Assembly (NCBI RefSeq): GCF_003217775.1
Contig: NZ_QJVJ01000007.1
Coordinates: 62,001 to 126,000 of the forward strand
Reading direction: 5' to 3'
Source of the DNA: Paenibacillus flagellatus
GTDB lineage: Bacteria; Bacillota; Bacilli; Paenibacillales; NBRC-103111
DNA: 64,000 nt
The position numbers were made by a program, and so were the translations under genes. Below are positions 27,366 to 37,600 of the stretch, piece by piece (position 1 is the first letter of the stretch; every line of letters starts with the position of its first letter). The notes beneath the pieces are model-generated. The model did no database searches. It saw only the letters and a list, made by a program, of their open reading frames with translations, and was not told where the DNA came from.

Positions 27366-29036
27366 ATGTCAACCGTCAAGCTGCTGCTCGCCGACGACGA
27401 GCGGATCATACGCGACGGCATCCGCAGCCATATGGATTGGGAGCGGCTCGGCATCGAGCTGGTCGGGGCGGCGGAGAACGGCAAGGAGGCGCTCGACATG
27501 CTGAAGAGCGGGCCTGTCGACATTTTGCTGACCGACATCCATATGCCGTACATGGACGGCATCCAGCTGTGCCGGGAGGCGCGCAAGCTTCACCCGAACA
27601 TCAAGATCGTCGTCCTTTCCGGCTACGAGGAGTTCGAATTCGCCAAGCAGGCGCTCGAATTCGCCGCGATGAAATATATGTTGAAACCGTTTACGAGCCG
27701 CGAGCTGGAAGCCGTCGTCCTCCAGGCGAAGCAGGAGGTGAACGGCTACCGCCGGGCGGAGTCGACGCTGCAGCTGACGATGAAGCGTCTGCAGGAAAGC
27801 TTGCCGCTGCTGCGCGAAAACGTGCTGACCCGGCTCGTCGAAGGCCGGATGGGCGAGCGCGAGGCGAGACAGCGGCTCGAATCGCTCGAGATCGGGCTGA
27901 GCGGCGACCGGTTCGCCGTCTGGATCGTCGAGCCGGAGGCCGATCCGGCCCCTCCGGCCGGGGCGCCGCCGGGAGGAAGCGGAGCGGGCGAGCTGCATCT
28001 GCTCATGCTGCGGGACGAGATCGAGGCGTATATGCGCAACCGGAAGCGGGCGCTCGTCTTCGGCGGGCTGAACGCCGGCGTCGTCTGCATCGTGGAGGCG
28101 GACGGCGACGACGGGAGCGGGCGCGAGTGCGGAATCGAAGGCGGGGGCGCGGGCGCGGGGGACAGCCTGTTCGATTTGGCCGACCGGCTGAAGGCGCACG
28201 TCCTCGATACGCTGCATCTGTCCGTTTCGATCGGTTTGGGCGGGGTCAAGGACGGGCTGGAAGGCGTCGCGGAATCGTATCGGGAGGCGGCCGAGGCGCT
28301 CGAATACCGGTTTCTGATCGGAGACGCCAGCGTCATCCCGGTCGACTACATCAACTTCACGAGCGAGCCCGGCTTGACCGCCGTTCCCGACAAGCATATC
28401 GAACGGCTGACGACCGCGGTCCGGCTCGGCAACAAGGCGGGCATCCGGGGCGAGCTCGACGCGGTGTTCGCCGCCGTCCGCGCCCATCCGGGCACGCCGA
28501 TCGGCGACATCAAGCTGTACATGAAGGAATTTCTCGCCCTATCGCTCCGTCAGCTGCTCCAGTCCGGCGTCCGCCTGAAGGAAATGTACGGCAAAGAATT
28601 CGACCCGTACTCGGCCGTCGACCATTACCGGACGATGGACGACATGCAGCGCGGCATCCGGACGCTGTTCGCGGAGCTGGCCGATTTCGTGCGGGACAAG
28701 AGAGGGAACAAGACGCGCTCCGTCATCCGGCGGGCGGTCGAGTTCATCGACGCCCACTATAAGATCGAGGACCTGTCCATCAACCGGCTGAGCGAGGAGC
28801 TGCAGATGAACACGTCCTACTTCAGCCGCCTGTTCAAGCAGGAGACGGGCTGCACGTTCACGGAATATTTGGCGAGGACGCGCGTCGAGAAAGCGAAGCG
28901 GCTGCTGCGGGAGACGACGATGCGGGTGTCCGAAATCACCTTCGAGGTCGGCCTGAAGGACCCGTTTTATTTCAGCACGCTGTTCAAAAAAGTGACCGGC
29001 CAAAACCCGACCGAATACCGGGAGCGAGCGGAATGA
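27366..29036 (+). CDS. YesN-type response regulator (REC-AraC)
   Basis: This response regulator has 556 residues and is the full-length YesN type. I chose the start at 27366, directly before STVKLLLADDE; an earlier ATG at 27318 lies inside the predicted -10. The receiver domain covers about 1-125, with D10/D11 acids, Asp57 in ILLTDIHMPYMDG and a Lys in YMLKPF. A long middle region (about 140-440) has a Gly-rich linker and a degenerate GGDEF-like fold (SIGLGGV). The AraC helix-turn-helix is at about 455-556. It overlaps the kinase gene by 4 bp. The shared promoter found here and in front of three other units makes it the best candidate regulator of those units. Confidence 0.94.
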   Translation: MSTVKLLLADDERIIRDGIRSHMDWERLGIELVGAAENGKEALDMLKSGPVDILLTDIHMPYMDGIQLCREARKLHPNIKIVVLSGYEEFEFAKQALEFAAMKYMLKPFTSRELEAVVLQAKQEVNGYRRAESTLQLTMKRLQESLPLLRENVLTRLVEGRMGEREARQRLESLEIGLSGDRFAVWIVEPEADPAPPAGAPPGGSGAGELHLLMLRDEIEAYMRNRKRALVFGGLNAGVVCIVEADGDDGSGRECGIEGGGAGAGDSLFDLADRLKAHVLDTLHLSVSIGLGGVKDGLEGVAESYREAAEALEYRFLIGDASVIPVDYINFTSEPGLTAVPDKHIERLTTAVRLGNKAGIRGELDAVFAAVRAHPGTPIGDIKLYMKEFLALSLRQLLQSGVRLKEMYGKEFDPYSAVDHYRTMDDMQRGIRTLFAELADFVRDKRGNKTRSVIRRAVEFIDAHYKIEDLSINRLSEELQMNTSYFSRLFKQETGCTFTEYLARTRVEKAKRLLRETTMRVSEITFEVGLKDPFYFSTLFKKVTGQNPTEYRERAE

Positions 29037-30835
29037 AGACGGTCGCCGCGATCGTCCGCCGGCTGCCAAGGCTGTTCGGCACGGGCATCTTCCCCCGCAT
29101 TTTCGTCATGACCGCGGTGATGGTGACGTTCGCCTTGACGGTCGGCGCGTATTTCACGCTGACGCTGTTTACCAGGAAGATGGAGGAGAAGAGCACGGAG
29201 AACGTCCGCAACATTTTGGAGCAGACGAACAAATTGATCGATTCGCGGATGGATATGCTGCTCCGCCTGTCCAACCTGATTCTTCGCGACCCGGCGATCG
29301 GGGAGCTCGTCGCGGACCGGATGGGGCGGAACGGGCGCGACAAGGAGCGGATGCGGGACGCCATCGGCAAATATATCGAATCGGACGCGGGCATCGTGTC
29401 CGTCTTTTTGCTGGACAAAGAGAGGGGGCTGTTCGTGCCGTCCGACGATTTCCGTACGGACGCGTACGACGTCGAGGAGACGAAGGAACGGTATTTGAGC
29501 ATGTCGGGCAATCCGTACTCCAAAGGCTTGATGTGGATACCGACGCACCGGATCGACTATTCGAGCGAGCGGCACGAGGGCGAAAACGTGCTCAAGCTGG
29601 CGCGGGACATCTTCGATTCGTCCGCGGGCGTCTACCGGGGGACGGTCGTCATCAACATCGCTGAGGAAAGCGTTTACCGCTACTTGAAAAACGTCGACGT
29701 CCCGCCCGGCACCGTCTTCCACGTCATCGACAAAAACGGCATCGTCATTTCGGGCACCGAGCGCAACGGCGTCGGCAAGTTCGAATACAGCTACACGTAC
29801 ATGCAGGCCGTCCTGCAAAAGGAAGGGAGCTTCGTCCGGGATTACCGCGGCACTCCGTATCTGTTCGTATTCAACAAGCTGGAGAGCGTCGACTGGGTCA
29901 TGATCGGGGCGATCCCGATGAGCGAAATCCAGAGCGACCGGGACCGTCTGTCGAGAGGCTTGATCGTCCTCTGGCTGCTCGTGCTCGCCGCCTCCCTCGC
30001 CGGCTCGACCGGGATCGCGTATTCGATCGCGAAGCCGATCCGGCGGCTCGCCGCCGCGATGCGCGACGTCCGCTCCGGCAGCTTCGACGTGAAGGCGGAC
30101 GTTCGCACCCGCGACGAGATCGGCCAGCTCGCGGACAGCTTCAACGAGATGGTCGCGCGGACGAACGAGCTGCTGCACCGGCTGAAGGAAAGCCACGTCA
30201 AAGAAAAAAATGCGGAAATCCGCGCGCTGCAGGCGCAGATCAACCCGCATTTTCTATACAATACGCTCGCTTCGGTCGTCTGGCTGGCCGAGGGGCGCGA
30301 GTACGACAAAATTACGGACCTCGTCTCGAAGCTGGGACGCTACTACCGGCAAAGCTTGTCGCGGGGAATGGACGTCGTCACCGTCCGCCACGAGCTGGAG
30401 CATGTCGCCAGCTACCTCGCCATCGAGCAAATCCGCTACGGCACGAAGTTCGCCTACGACATCAGCGTCGAGCCGGACGTATACGGGTACAAATGCCTGA
30501 AGCTCCTCCTCCAGCCGCTCGCGGAGAACGCGCTCCACCACGGCGTCATGAACCGGGAAGGGAGCGGGTGGATCCGGGTGGACGGATGGGTGGAGGACGG
30601 CGACATCGTGCTTCGCATCGCCGATAACGGCGGCGGCATTCCGGCCGGGCGGCTGGACGAGATCAACGGCTGCTTCCGCGCCGGACGGTCGTTCGAGCTG
30701 CGCGATTCGTACGGTATCGCGAACGTGAACGAGCGGCTTCAGCTCGTGTACGGCACGGCCTACGGCCTCTTCTATACATCCGAGGAGGGGCGGGGAACGA
30801 CGGTGCTGATCCGGTTTCCGGCGAGGCGTGAGTAA
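29033..30835 (+). CDS. YesM-type sensor histidine kinase
   Basis: This membrane sensor kinase of 600 residues is translationally coupled to its regulator by an ATGA overlap. TM1 is at about 20-43, an extracellular Cache-type sensor reaches about 300, and TM2 is at about 305-330. HAMP follows, then the His_kinase motif QINPHFLYNTL with His406. The HATPase domain has AENALHHGV and DNGGGI. The gene is followed by a separate promoter and an orphan solute-binding protein. That protein might present ligand to the kinase as well as to a permease, although nothing in the sequence proves contact. Confidence 0.94.
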   Translation: MKTVAAIVRRLPRLFGTGIFPRIFVMTAVMVTFALTVGAYFTLTLFTRKMEEKSTENVRNILEQTNKLIDSRMDMLLRLSNLILRDPAIGELVADRMGRNGRDKERMRDAIGKYIESDAGIVSVFLLDKERGLFVPSDDFRTDAYDVEETKERYLSMSGNPYSKGLMWIPTHRIDYSSERHEGENVLKLARDIFDSSAGVYRGTVVINIAEESVYRYLKNVDVPPGTVFHVIDKNGIVISGTERNGVGKFEYSYTYMQAVLQKEGSFVRDYRGTPYLFVFNKLESVDWVMIGAIPMSEIQSDRDRLSRGLIVLWLLVLAASLAGSTGIAYSIAKPIRRLAAAMRDVRSGSFDVKADVRTRDEIGQLADSFNEMVARTNELLHRLKESHVKEKNAEIRALQAQINPHFLYNTLASVVWLAEGREYDKITDLVSKLGRYYRQSLSRGMDVVTVRHELEHVASYLAIEQIRYGTKFAYDISVEPDVYGYKCLKLLLQPLAENALHHGVMNREGSGWIRVDGWVEDGDIVLRIADNGGGIPAGRLDEINGCFRAGRSFELRDSYGIANVNERLQLVYGTAYGLFYTSEEGRGTTVLIRFPARRE

Positions 30836-30850
30836 GCGCTATCATCGCGG

Positions 30851-30907
30851 TAAACAGATTGAAGGAGAAGTAAACAGCTTCGATTCCAAACGAATTGCCG
30901 GTACGAT
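30851..30907 (+). promoter_or_regulatory. Regulon promoter C before orphan binding protein
   Basis: TAAACAG occurs twice, at 30851 and 30871, a 20-bp direct repeat. The -35-like TTCGAT (30879-30884), a 17-bp spacer and -10 TACGAT (30902-30907) match the other members. The distance from the first box to the core promoter is 5 bp shorter than in the other three copies, so this member is less certain. Confidence 0.5.
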
Positions 30908-30969
30908 AGGCTGATTACAGCCGGGGCGAACGCTCCTGCGAATCGTGCAATATACGGGAGGTTTTCCAA

Positions 30970-32349
30970 GTGATCAAGGGGCAGATCAGGAGAAAGACGG
31001 CCGCCGTGCTGCTGGCGGCGGCGATGGCGCTGACCGCGGCCGCGTGCTCGTCCGGGTCCGAAGGCGGCGCTTCGGGGGACGGCGGCACGGGGACGAAGAC
31101 GGATCCGAACAAGCCGAAGGACCCGGTTACGCTCGTCATCAAGCACACGACGTATGAAACGTTCGATCAAGATTTGGCGCCGGCGATCAAGAAGTATCAA
31201 GAGAAAAACCCGCACGTCACCGTCAAGGTGGAAATGGTCAAGCCGAAGCAGGGGGAGAACATCATTACGGCCAACACGGCGCTGTTCGCCTCCGGCGAGC
31301 AGGTCGACATTTTGCGCGTCAGCCCGAACGTCGGCGCCGGCGAATACGCCGCCCGCGGCTGGGTCGTGCCGCTCGACGAGTACGTCAAGAAATCGGGCGT
31401 CGACATCACCAGATATTACCCCGCCCTGCAAAACCGCGGCGTCTACGCCGGCAAGCGGTATGCGCTCCCGTGGATCCATTCGCAGTTCATGATTTTCTAC
31501 AACAAGGATTTGTTCCAGAAGTACGGCATTCCGGAGCCGAAGCTGAATTGGACGTACGAGGACATGCGCAGCGCCGGCCGCAAGCTGGTCGAGAACAACG
31601 TGCACGCGTTCGAAAGCTCGCTGCCGAACATGCTGCACATCGTCGGCGGGGCGTGGGGCGGCTCGACGTTCAATCCGGCCGGCAGCCAGATGACGCTGGA
31701 CAGCCAAGGGGCGCTGAAGGGGTACGAGTTTTTCCGCGACATGATCGTGAAAGACGGGCTCATCCCGGGCAAGGTGACGCAGGCGAAAGGAATGCCGGGC
31801 GGGCCGAACATGACGAAGGGAACGGCGGGCATGTCGTTCACATGGCTCAAGATGAAGCAGTTCGACGAAGCCGGCTTGAACTACGGCGTCGTGCCGTCGC
31901 CGGTCGGTCCGGGCAAGCAGCAGGGGTACGGCGCCCTCGACGGGATCGCGCTCTCCTCCACGAGCAAAAACAAGGAGGAGGCGTGGAACCTGATCAAATT
32001 TCTCGCCTACGACAACGAAGGGCAGCTGGAGCAAATCAAGCAGAAGATTACGATACCGGCGTTCCCGAACGAAAAAGAGCAGATCGCGGCATGGGAGCGG
32101 ACGATCGGCAAAAAAGACGTGACCGACGCGATTCTGTACCAGGTCGAGAAGACGAACGAAGAGGGCGTCGGCATGATGAACAACATGCCGGGCACCGAGG
32201 TCGCGTACGAAGGGTTCATTACGTGGCTCGGGCAAAACTTGTTCGCCGACAATTTCGACCTCTACGCGCAAGTGCCGGCGAAGGTGAAGGAATTTAACGC
32301 GCAGTGGACGGAGCTGCAAAAAGAAGCGGAGAAGCAAATGAAAAAGTAA
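30970..32349 (+). CDS. Extracellular solute-binding lipoprotein without adjacent permeases
   Basis: This 459-residue sugar-binding lipoprotein of the UgpB/MalE-like group begins with GTG at 30970, preceded by GGGAGG. The signal peptide ends in the lipobox AAAC, followed by a Ser/Gly-rich linker. A NKDLFQKYGIPEPKLNWTYE segment is typical of family 1 binding proteins. It has its own promoter of the shared type and a terminator after it, so it is a single-gene unit. The permease pair at 59575-61474 lacks a neighbouring binding protein of this size and is driven by the same promoter type. This protein may serve it; that is inference. Confidence 0.93.
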   Translation: MIKGQIRRKTAAVLLAAAMALTAAACSSGSEGGASGDGGTGTKTDPNKPKDPVTLVIKHTTYETFDQDLAPAIKKYQEKNPHVTVKVEMVKPKQGENIITANTALFASGEQVDILRVSPNVGAGEYAARGWVVPLDEYVKKSGVDITRYYPALQNRGVYAGKRYALPWIHSQFMIFYNKDLFQKYGIPEPKLNWTYEDMRSAGRKLVENNVHAFESSLPNMLHIVGGAWGGSTFNPAGSQMTLDSQGALKGYEFFRDMIVKDGLIPGKVTQAKGMPGGPNMTKGTAGMSFTWLKMKQFDEAGLNYGVVPSPVGPGKQQGYGALDGIALSSTSKNKEEAWNLIKFLAYDNEGQLEQIKQKITIPAFPNEKEQIAAWERTIGKKDVTDAILYQVEKTNEEGVGMMNNMPGTEVAYEGFITWLGQNLFADNFDLYAQVPAKVKEFNAQWTELQKEAEKQMKK

Positions 32350-32355
32350 CGATCC

Positions 32356-32386
32356 CGAAGTCCGGCCCCTTAAAGGCCGGACTTCG
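32356..32386 (+). terminator. Terminator hairpin
   Basis: Twelve-base arms CGAAGTCCGGCC and GGCCGGACTTCG flank a 7-base loop (CCTTAAA), starting 7 bp after the stop of the binding protein. No T-run follows. The rest of the 316-bp gap to 32666 holds a short CCGGATATCCGG palindrome and the operator/promoter at 32461. Confidence 0.7.
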
Positions 32387-32460
32387 CCGCGTCCGGATAT
32401 CCGGGGCCAGAACGGCCCTTCCCCCGAAACGGTGCGGCCGGAACCGAGGGGACTGCCCGT

Positions 32461-32519
32461 TCGTACATGCGGCATATGCCCGAATGTACGATTTTTTCGG
32501 TAGGAAGAAAGGGTAGAAT
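32461..32519 (+). promoter_or_regulatory. 31-bp palindromic operator and promoter of the NarL-type system (copy 1)
   Basis: TCGTACAT at 32461 and ATGTACGA at 32484 are perfect inverted 8-bp arms around a 15-base centre that is itself partly palindromic (GGCATATGCC). Six T follow, and TAGAAT at 32514-32519 is a -10 whose -35 window overlaps the T-run. A second copy with the same geometry lies at 34552. The fixed distance to a -10 argues for an operator rather than a terminator. Confidence 0.7.
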
Positions 32520-32665
32520 GGGATCGGCGCCGGATCAGGGGCAATCGGTCGCGGAACGGATCGATTCCGATCCCCGGTATCGGCTTGCGCTCCGGTCGGG
32601 CGCACCTGTACAAATGGCGGCGGGATTCGGTTATGATAAGAAGGATAAGGAGGAGGGGACCGGCC

Positions 32666-33889
32666 ATGAAATCGAATTCGAAAAACGGGCCGAACGAACG
32701 GTTCCGGGACGTTCCGGCCGCAGTCGACGTCCTGAGCAGCACCAGAACTCCCATCCTGATTTGGGTTGCCCTCGTCTATCTCGCCGCCCTCATCCTGCAA
32801 TACGCCTCCGCCTCGGCCCTCCTTCCGAGCCTGTTGTTTACGGGAATGGTCGTGATCCATGTAGGGCTTTACTGGTTCGCCCATCTGATCGTAGCGACCC
32901 GACCGTGGCTTTATTTTATGCTGCAAGGACTGATCGTTTACTTTAGCGCTTACTTGCTGCCGGGAGGAAGTCCGGCAATTTTGCTCGGGCTGCTGCCGGT
33001 ATTGGCGGGGCAGGGCATAGGGATTTATTACAAGCGTGCGAAAGCGATCGTTCTGACGGTTTTCTTATATGCGCTTTCCTGCTTGGCGCTGATCGTTCTC
33101 GGCAGATCCGTCGAGCTGGCTTTTTTGCTGCCTTTGTTTACGTTGATGCTGGTCGTGGTCGGCTCGTACGCCCGTCTCTTTTTTCACCAGGTCGAGGCTC
33201 GCGTCCGAACGCAAGCCTTTTTGCAGGAGCTGGAAGTCGCGCACCGCCAAGTCGAGGAGCTGACGCTGACCACCGAGCGGCAGCGCATGGCGCGCGATCT
33301 GCACGATACGCTGGCCCAGGGGCTTTCCGGACTCATCATGCAGCTGGAAGCGATCAACGCCCATTTGGACCGCGGCAATTCGAACAGGGCCCGGGAGATC
33401 GTGCATCAGTCCATGCAGCGGGCAAGGGAAGCGCTGAGCGATGCGCGGCGGGCGATCGACAACTTGCGGGACAAGTCCGCTTCCGCGATCGACTTCTCGG
33501 ATGCGATCCGGGAGGAGGTGCGGCGGTTCGTCCATGCGACCGGCATTTCCATCGATTCGGACATCGATCCGACCTACTCGATATCGCTTACGGTCATGGA
33601 ACATAGCCGCCATATGATCACGGAATGTCTGACGAATATTGCCCGGCACGCGGAGGCCGATCATGTCCGGGTTTCCGTCAAAGTCGACAAGGACGCGCTG
33701 CGCGTCGGAATCGAGGACAACGGCAAAGGCTTCGCTACGGAGCTGATCGGCAAGCAGCCGGGCCACTACGGCCTGCTCGGCCTGTACGAGCGCGCCCGGT
33801 TGATCGGCGGCAAGCTCGAGATCGTCAGCCGTCCTCGGCAAGGAACGAGCGCCACGTTCACTATCCCGCTGCGAGGAGAACCGATATGA
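32666..33889 (+). CDS. NarL-family sensor histidine kinase (HisKA_3)
   Basis: This membrane kinase of 407 residues has its start set at 32666 by AGGAGGGG. About five or six hydrophobic segments fill residues 30-165, and there is no large extracellular domain. A coiled-coil linker leads to the HisKA_3 dimerisation domain with His213 in ARDLHDTLAQGLSG. The HATPase domain shows the HAEADHVRV and DNGKGF motifs and the GLLGLYERARLIGG segment. It overlaps the LuxR-type regulator gene by 4 bp. The arrangement (kinase, regulator, RND transporter) resembles Bacillus subtilis YdfHI with YdfJ. The signal is probably membrane stress or a toxic amphiphile; that is inference. Confidence 0.93.
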   Translation: MKSNSKNGPNERFRDVPAAVDVLSSTRTPILIWVALVYLAALILQYASASALLPSLLFTGMVVIHVGLYWFAHLIVATRPWLYFMLQGLIVYFSAYLLPGGSPAILLGLLPVLAGQGIGIYYKRAKAIVLTVFLYALSCLALIVLGRSVELAFLLPLFTLMLVVVGSYARLFFHQVEARVRTQAFLQELEVAHRQVEELTLTTERQRMARDLHDTLAQGLSGLIMQLEAINAHLDRGNSNRAREIVHQSMQRAREALSDARRAIDNLRDKSASAIDFSDAIREEVRRFVHATGISIDSDIDPTYSISLTVMEHSRHMITECLTNIARHAEADHVRVSVKVDKDALRVGIEDNGKGFATELIGKQPGHYGLLGLYERARLIGGKLEIVSRPRQGTSATFTIPLRGEPI

Positions 33890-34533
33890 CGTACAAGGTG
33901 TTGGTCGCGGACGACCATATGGTCGTCCGGGAAGGGTTGAAGCTGATTCTGGAAACGGATGAGCGCTTTCAGATCGTCGGCGAGGCGGGAGACGGGGAGA
34001 CCGCGGTCGAGCTGGTCGAAGAGCTGCAGCCCGACGTCGTGCTGATGGACATCAACATGCCCCGCATGAACGGGCTGGAAGCGATTCGGCGGTTGCGGGA
34101 GAAAGGAAGCGCCGTCCCGGTCATTATATTGACCACCTACAACGAAGACGAATTCATGCTCGAAGGCTTGTCCATGGGGGCGAAAGGCTTTTTGTTGAAG
34201 GACAGCAGCCGCGAGGACCTGCTGCGCACGCTCCAAGCGGCCGTACGGGGCGAGGTTCTGCTCCAGCCGGACGTATCGGCGCGGGTTTTCGCCGCCAAAG
34301 GACAGCCGCCGGCTCCGGCTTCGCGTTCCGAAAAAACCGTCTTGTCGGAAAAAGAGATGATCGTCCTGCAAGCGATCGCACGGGGCAGCCGCAGCAAAGA
34401 AATCGCCTTCGACATGGGCATATCCGAGCGGACGGTGAAGGCGTATTTGACGGCCATCTACAACAAGCTCGGCGTCGATTCCCGCTCGGAGGCCGTGGCG
34501 GTTTCGATCGAGCGCGGCATCCTGCACCTTTAG
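33886..34533 (+). CDS. NarL/LuxR-family response regulator
   Basis: This response regulator has 215 residues. The receiver domain covers about 1-120, with D9/D10, phospho-acceptor Asp55 in VLMDINMPRMNG and a Lys in FLLKDSS. A LuxR-type helix-turn-helix is at about 148-210 (LSEKEMIVLQAIARG, SERTVKAYLTAIYNKLGV). The start is fixed by the ATGA overlap with the kinase gene. The two 31-bp palindromes at 32461 and 34552 are its likely binding sites: one before its own operon and one between its stop and the RND gene. Confidence 0.94.
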   Translation: MTYKVLVADDHMVVREGLKLILETDERFQIVGEAGDGETAVELVEELQPDVVLMDINMPRMNGLEAIRRLREKGSAVPVIILTTYNEDEFMLEGLSMGAKGFLLKDSSREDLLRTLQAAVRGEVLLQPDVSARVFAAKGQPPAPASRSEKTVLSEKEMIVLQAIARGSRSKEIAFDMGISERTVKAYLTAIYNKLGVDSRSEAVAVSIERGILHL

Positions 34534-34551
34534 CCCGAAAAATTTGCCCGA

Positions 34552-34610
34552 TCGTACATGGGGGGAATACCCTTATGTACGATTTTTTTATTTCGTTTCC
34601 CCTTTATGCT
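34552..34610 (+). promoter_or_regulatory. 31-bp palindromic operator and promoter of the RND operon (copy 2)
   Basis: TCGTACAT at 34552 and ATGTACGA at 34575 repeat copy 1 with the same 15-base centre length. Seven T follow, and a -10-like TATGCT starts at 34605, again 30 bp from the A of the right arm. The bases just before the left arm (TGCCCG) are also shared with copy 1. The hairpin plus T-run could also end transcription of the regulator gene. Confidence 0.7.
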
Positions 34611-34651
34611 AAGTCGTGCAGTCAGAAAGAAGCCGCGAGGGGAGTGCAGGG

Positions 34652-37600
34652 ATGAACCGAATCATTGCGTTTTCGATGAAAAACGTATCGGCGCTTTTCA
34701 TTATCGTGATCATGCTGTTTTTAGGCGGCTTCTATTCCACGACCCAACTGAAGATCGAGAACATGCCCGACGTTTCGTTTCCCGTCGTGGCCGTCGTTAC
34801 GACGTATACGGGGGCCCCTCAGGATGTGCTCGATCAAGTGACGGAGCCGTTGGAGGAGAAGCTGGCGAACCTCGAGGATCTGGACTCGATGACGTCGACG
34901 TCGAGCGACAACGTTTCTTCGATCGTCCTTATGTTCAAGCAAAATGCGGATACGGATCAGAAGAAGCTTGACGTCCAAGATTTGCTCGCCGAGGTCGACC
35001 TTCCCGAATCCGCGGGAACGCCCAAAGTATCGACCTTCGGGGCCGCGTCCACCCCCGCCAATTACTTGGTGGCGTATGCCGCCGACGGGACGAGCCAGGC
35101 CGAACTGGACAAACATTTCGAAGAGACGATCAAGCCGGGGCTGGAGGGGATGAAAGGGATCGATCATATGGACGTCATCGGGGCCCGCGGCACCTCGCTC
35201 GATATCAAGCTCGACGCGAGCGCACTGGAGCTTTACGGGCTCGGCCCTTCGCAGGTCGGCGACGCCGTCCGGGCCGCGGCGACCCGAAGTCCGATCGGAA
35301 GCGTTAAGGTGAACGGGAACGAGAAGATGGCTCGCGTCACCGGAGCGATGAACAGCCTATATGAGCTGGAGCAGATCGAAATCCCGACACCCAAGGGGGA
35401 TGTCGTAACCCTTTCCCGGCTGGGAGAGGTGAAGGCGATCACGGAATCCGACTTTATCGGAAGACTCGACGGCAAGCCGGCGATCGGGGTGATTCTGTAT
35501 AAGACGGGGAGCGCCAATGCGGTCGAATTCTCGAAAGAGCTCGAGCGGAAGCTGCACGAGTGGGAATCGACGCTGCCGAACATCGTCTTCCAAAGCACGT
35601 ACGACAGCGCCGACGACATCAAGCATTCGATCGAAGGTCTTGTTCGCGAAGGCGTTATGGGGGCGCTGCTCGCCTCGGTTATGATCCTGCTTTTTTTGCG
35701 CAATGTGAGAATGACGCTCATCGTTCTCGTCTCGCTTCCGCTGTCCATTCTGATCACGCTGCTGCTTATGCTTCAGCTCGGCCTGACGCTCAATACGATG
35801 ACGCTCGGCGGCATCTTCATGGCGATCGGCAGGGTCGTGGACGATTCCATCGTCGTGATCGAAAACATTTACGCCTCGCTGGAAAAAGCGCACCGGCGCA
35901 ACGAATCCGTTATCGCCCTGGCCACCAATCAAGTCGCCTCCGCCATCACGTCGTCGACGCTGGCGACGGCCGGCGTATTCGTGCCGCTCGGATTCGTAAC
36001 CGGGTTCGTCGGCGAATTCATCAAGCCGTTCGCTCTGACGATTTCGATCGCGCTTCTGGCTTCCCTGCTGGTCGCGCTGACGGTCATTCCGATGCTGGCC
36101 AAAGTCATGGTGCTGCGGTCCGCTTCCGGAAAAGCGCACCATTCGGACGACAAACCGGGGACATTAAGCGGGTTTTACGAAAAGGCTCTGCGGTGGAGCT
36201 TGAATAACCGGATGAAAACGCTTCTCGTATCCGGACTGCTGCTGGCCGTCACCATTGCCGTGACGGTTCCGTCGCTGTCCGTGTCGCTGCTGCCGAATCC
36301 CAAAAGCTCCAAGAGCATGTATTTCCAAATCAAGCTGCCGTACGACACTTCGTTCGAAGTGACGAACGCCATAACGAAACAGCTCGAAACGATTTTGGCG
36401 GATAGCGGCGATTCGAAAGGGGAACCGGTTTTCAAGTTCGTCGAAGCGCTGGTGGGCTACGCCGGAAACGATGACGAGCGCGTCCCCTATGCCTCGCAAA
36501 TTTTCGTGGAGGTTAACGATCGTGTCGACCCGGCACAGGCGAAGGAGCAGTTGAACGCGTTCCTGCTGTCCGAGCTCCCGGCGGGCTCGGAGGTGGACGC
36601 CCGGACGCTCGAAGCGGATTCGGGAGCCATGACCGAAGATTTCGCCTATGCGCTCAAAGGAGAGGACCAGGCTCAATTGCAGGCCGCCGCCGCTGTCGTC
36701 AAGGAGAAGCTGCTTGCATTCCCCGAGTTGACGGAGGTCGAGGATAACTTGAGCGACGCCAAGAAGGAGGTTCAGATCACCGTCGATCCGGCGAAGGCGA
36801 GAGCCTACGGGCTGAACCCGGCCGCCGTTCGGGATATGGCCGCGGTCCGCATTCAAAAGCGGGAGCTGGGCGATCTGAAAATCGACAACGAGACGTATGC
36901 GACTACGGTGTCGATTGCCGAAACGGATCAAGACTCGCTGGAGAAGCTCGGCAATATGCCGTTGCAGGGCGCTTCGGGCACGACGGTGCTGCTGAAGGAG
37001 GTGGCCAAAATCGCGGAAATCGAAGGCGCCGCTTCGTTGACCCGCGAGGACCGGCAGCAGCTGGTCAAGGTGACGGCCAAAATCAAGGGAGACGACAAAA
37101 GCGGAATCAGCGCCAAGATCGCCGCCGAGCTGAACAAGCTCGAGCTGCCGGAGGGAGTCGTCCCGCAAGCCGGCGGGATTACGGAGGACATCAATGAAAG
37201 CTTCTCCCAGTTATTCGTAGCGATGGGTGTGGCGGTATTTCTCGTCTATCTGATCATGGTCGTTTCCTTCGGCAACGCGAGCGCGCCGTTCGCCATTTTG
37301 TTCTCGCTGCCGCTGGCCGTTATCGGCGGCTTGCTGGGGCTGTTCTTGACCGGAGAAGCGTTGACGGCGACGGCGATGATCGGATTTCTGATGCTGATCG
37401 GCATCGTCGTGACCAACGCGATCGTCCTGGTGGACCGGACGCAGCAGCTGCGGGCGGAAGGATACGCCGTACGCGAAGCTCTGATCGAGGCGGGCAAAGT
37501 GCGGCTGCGCCCGATCGTCATGACCGCGGGAGCCACCATCGTGGCGCTGCTGCCGCTCGCGTTGGGCATGGCCGGCGAAGGCGTGCTGATCGGCAAAGGG

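Noticed and set aside
34551-34590. Reading of the palindrome plus T-run as a plain terminator
   Set aside because: A second copy with the same arm, centre length and distance to a -10 lies at 32461, where no gene end is near, so an operator fits both better. A double role at this copy remains possible.
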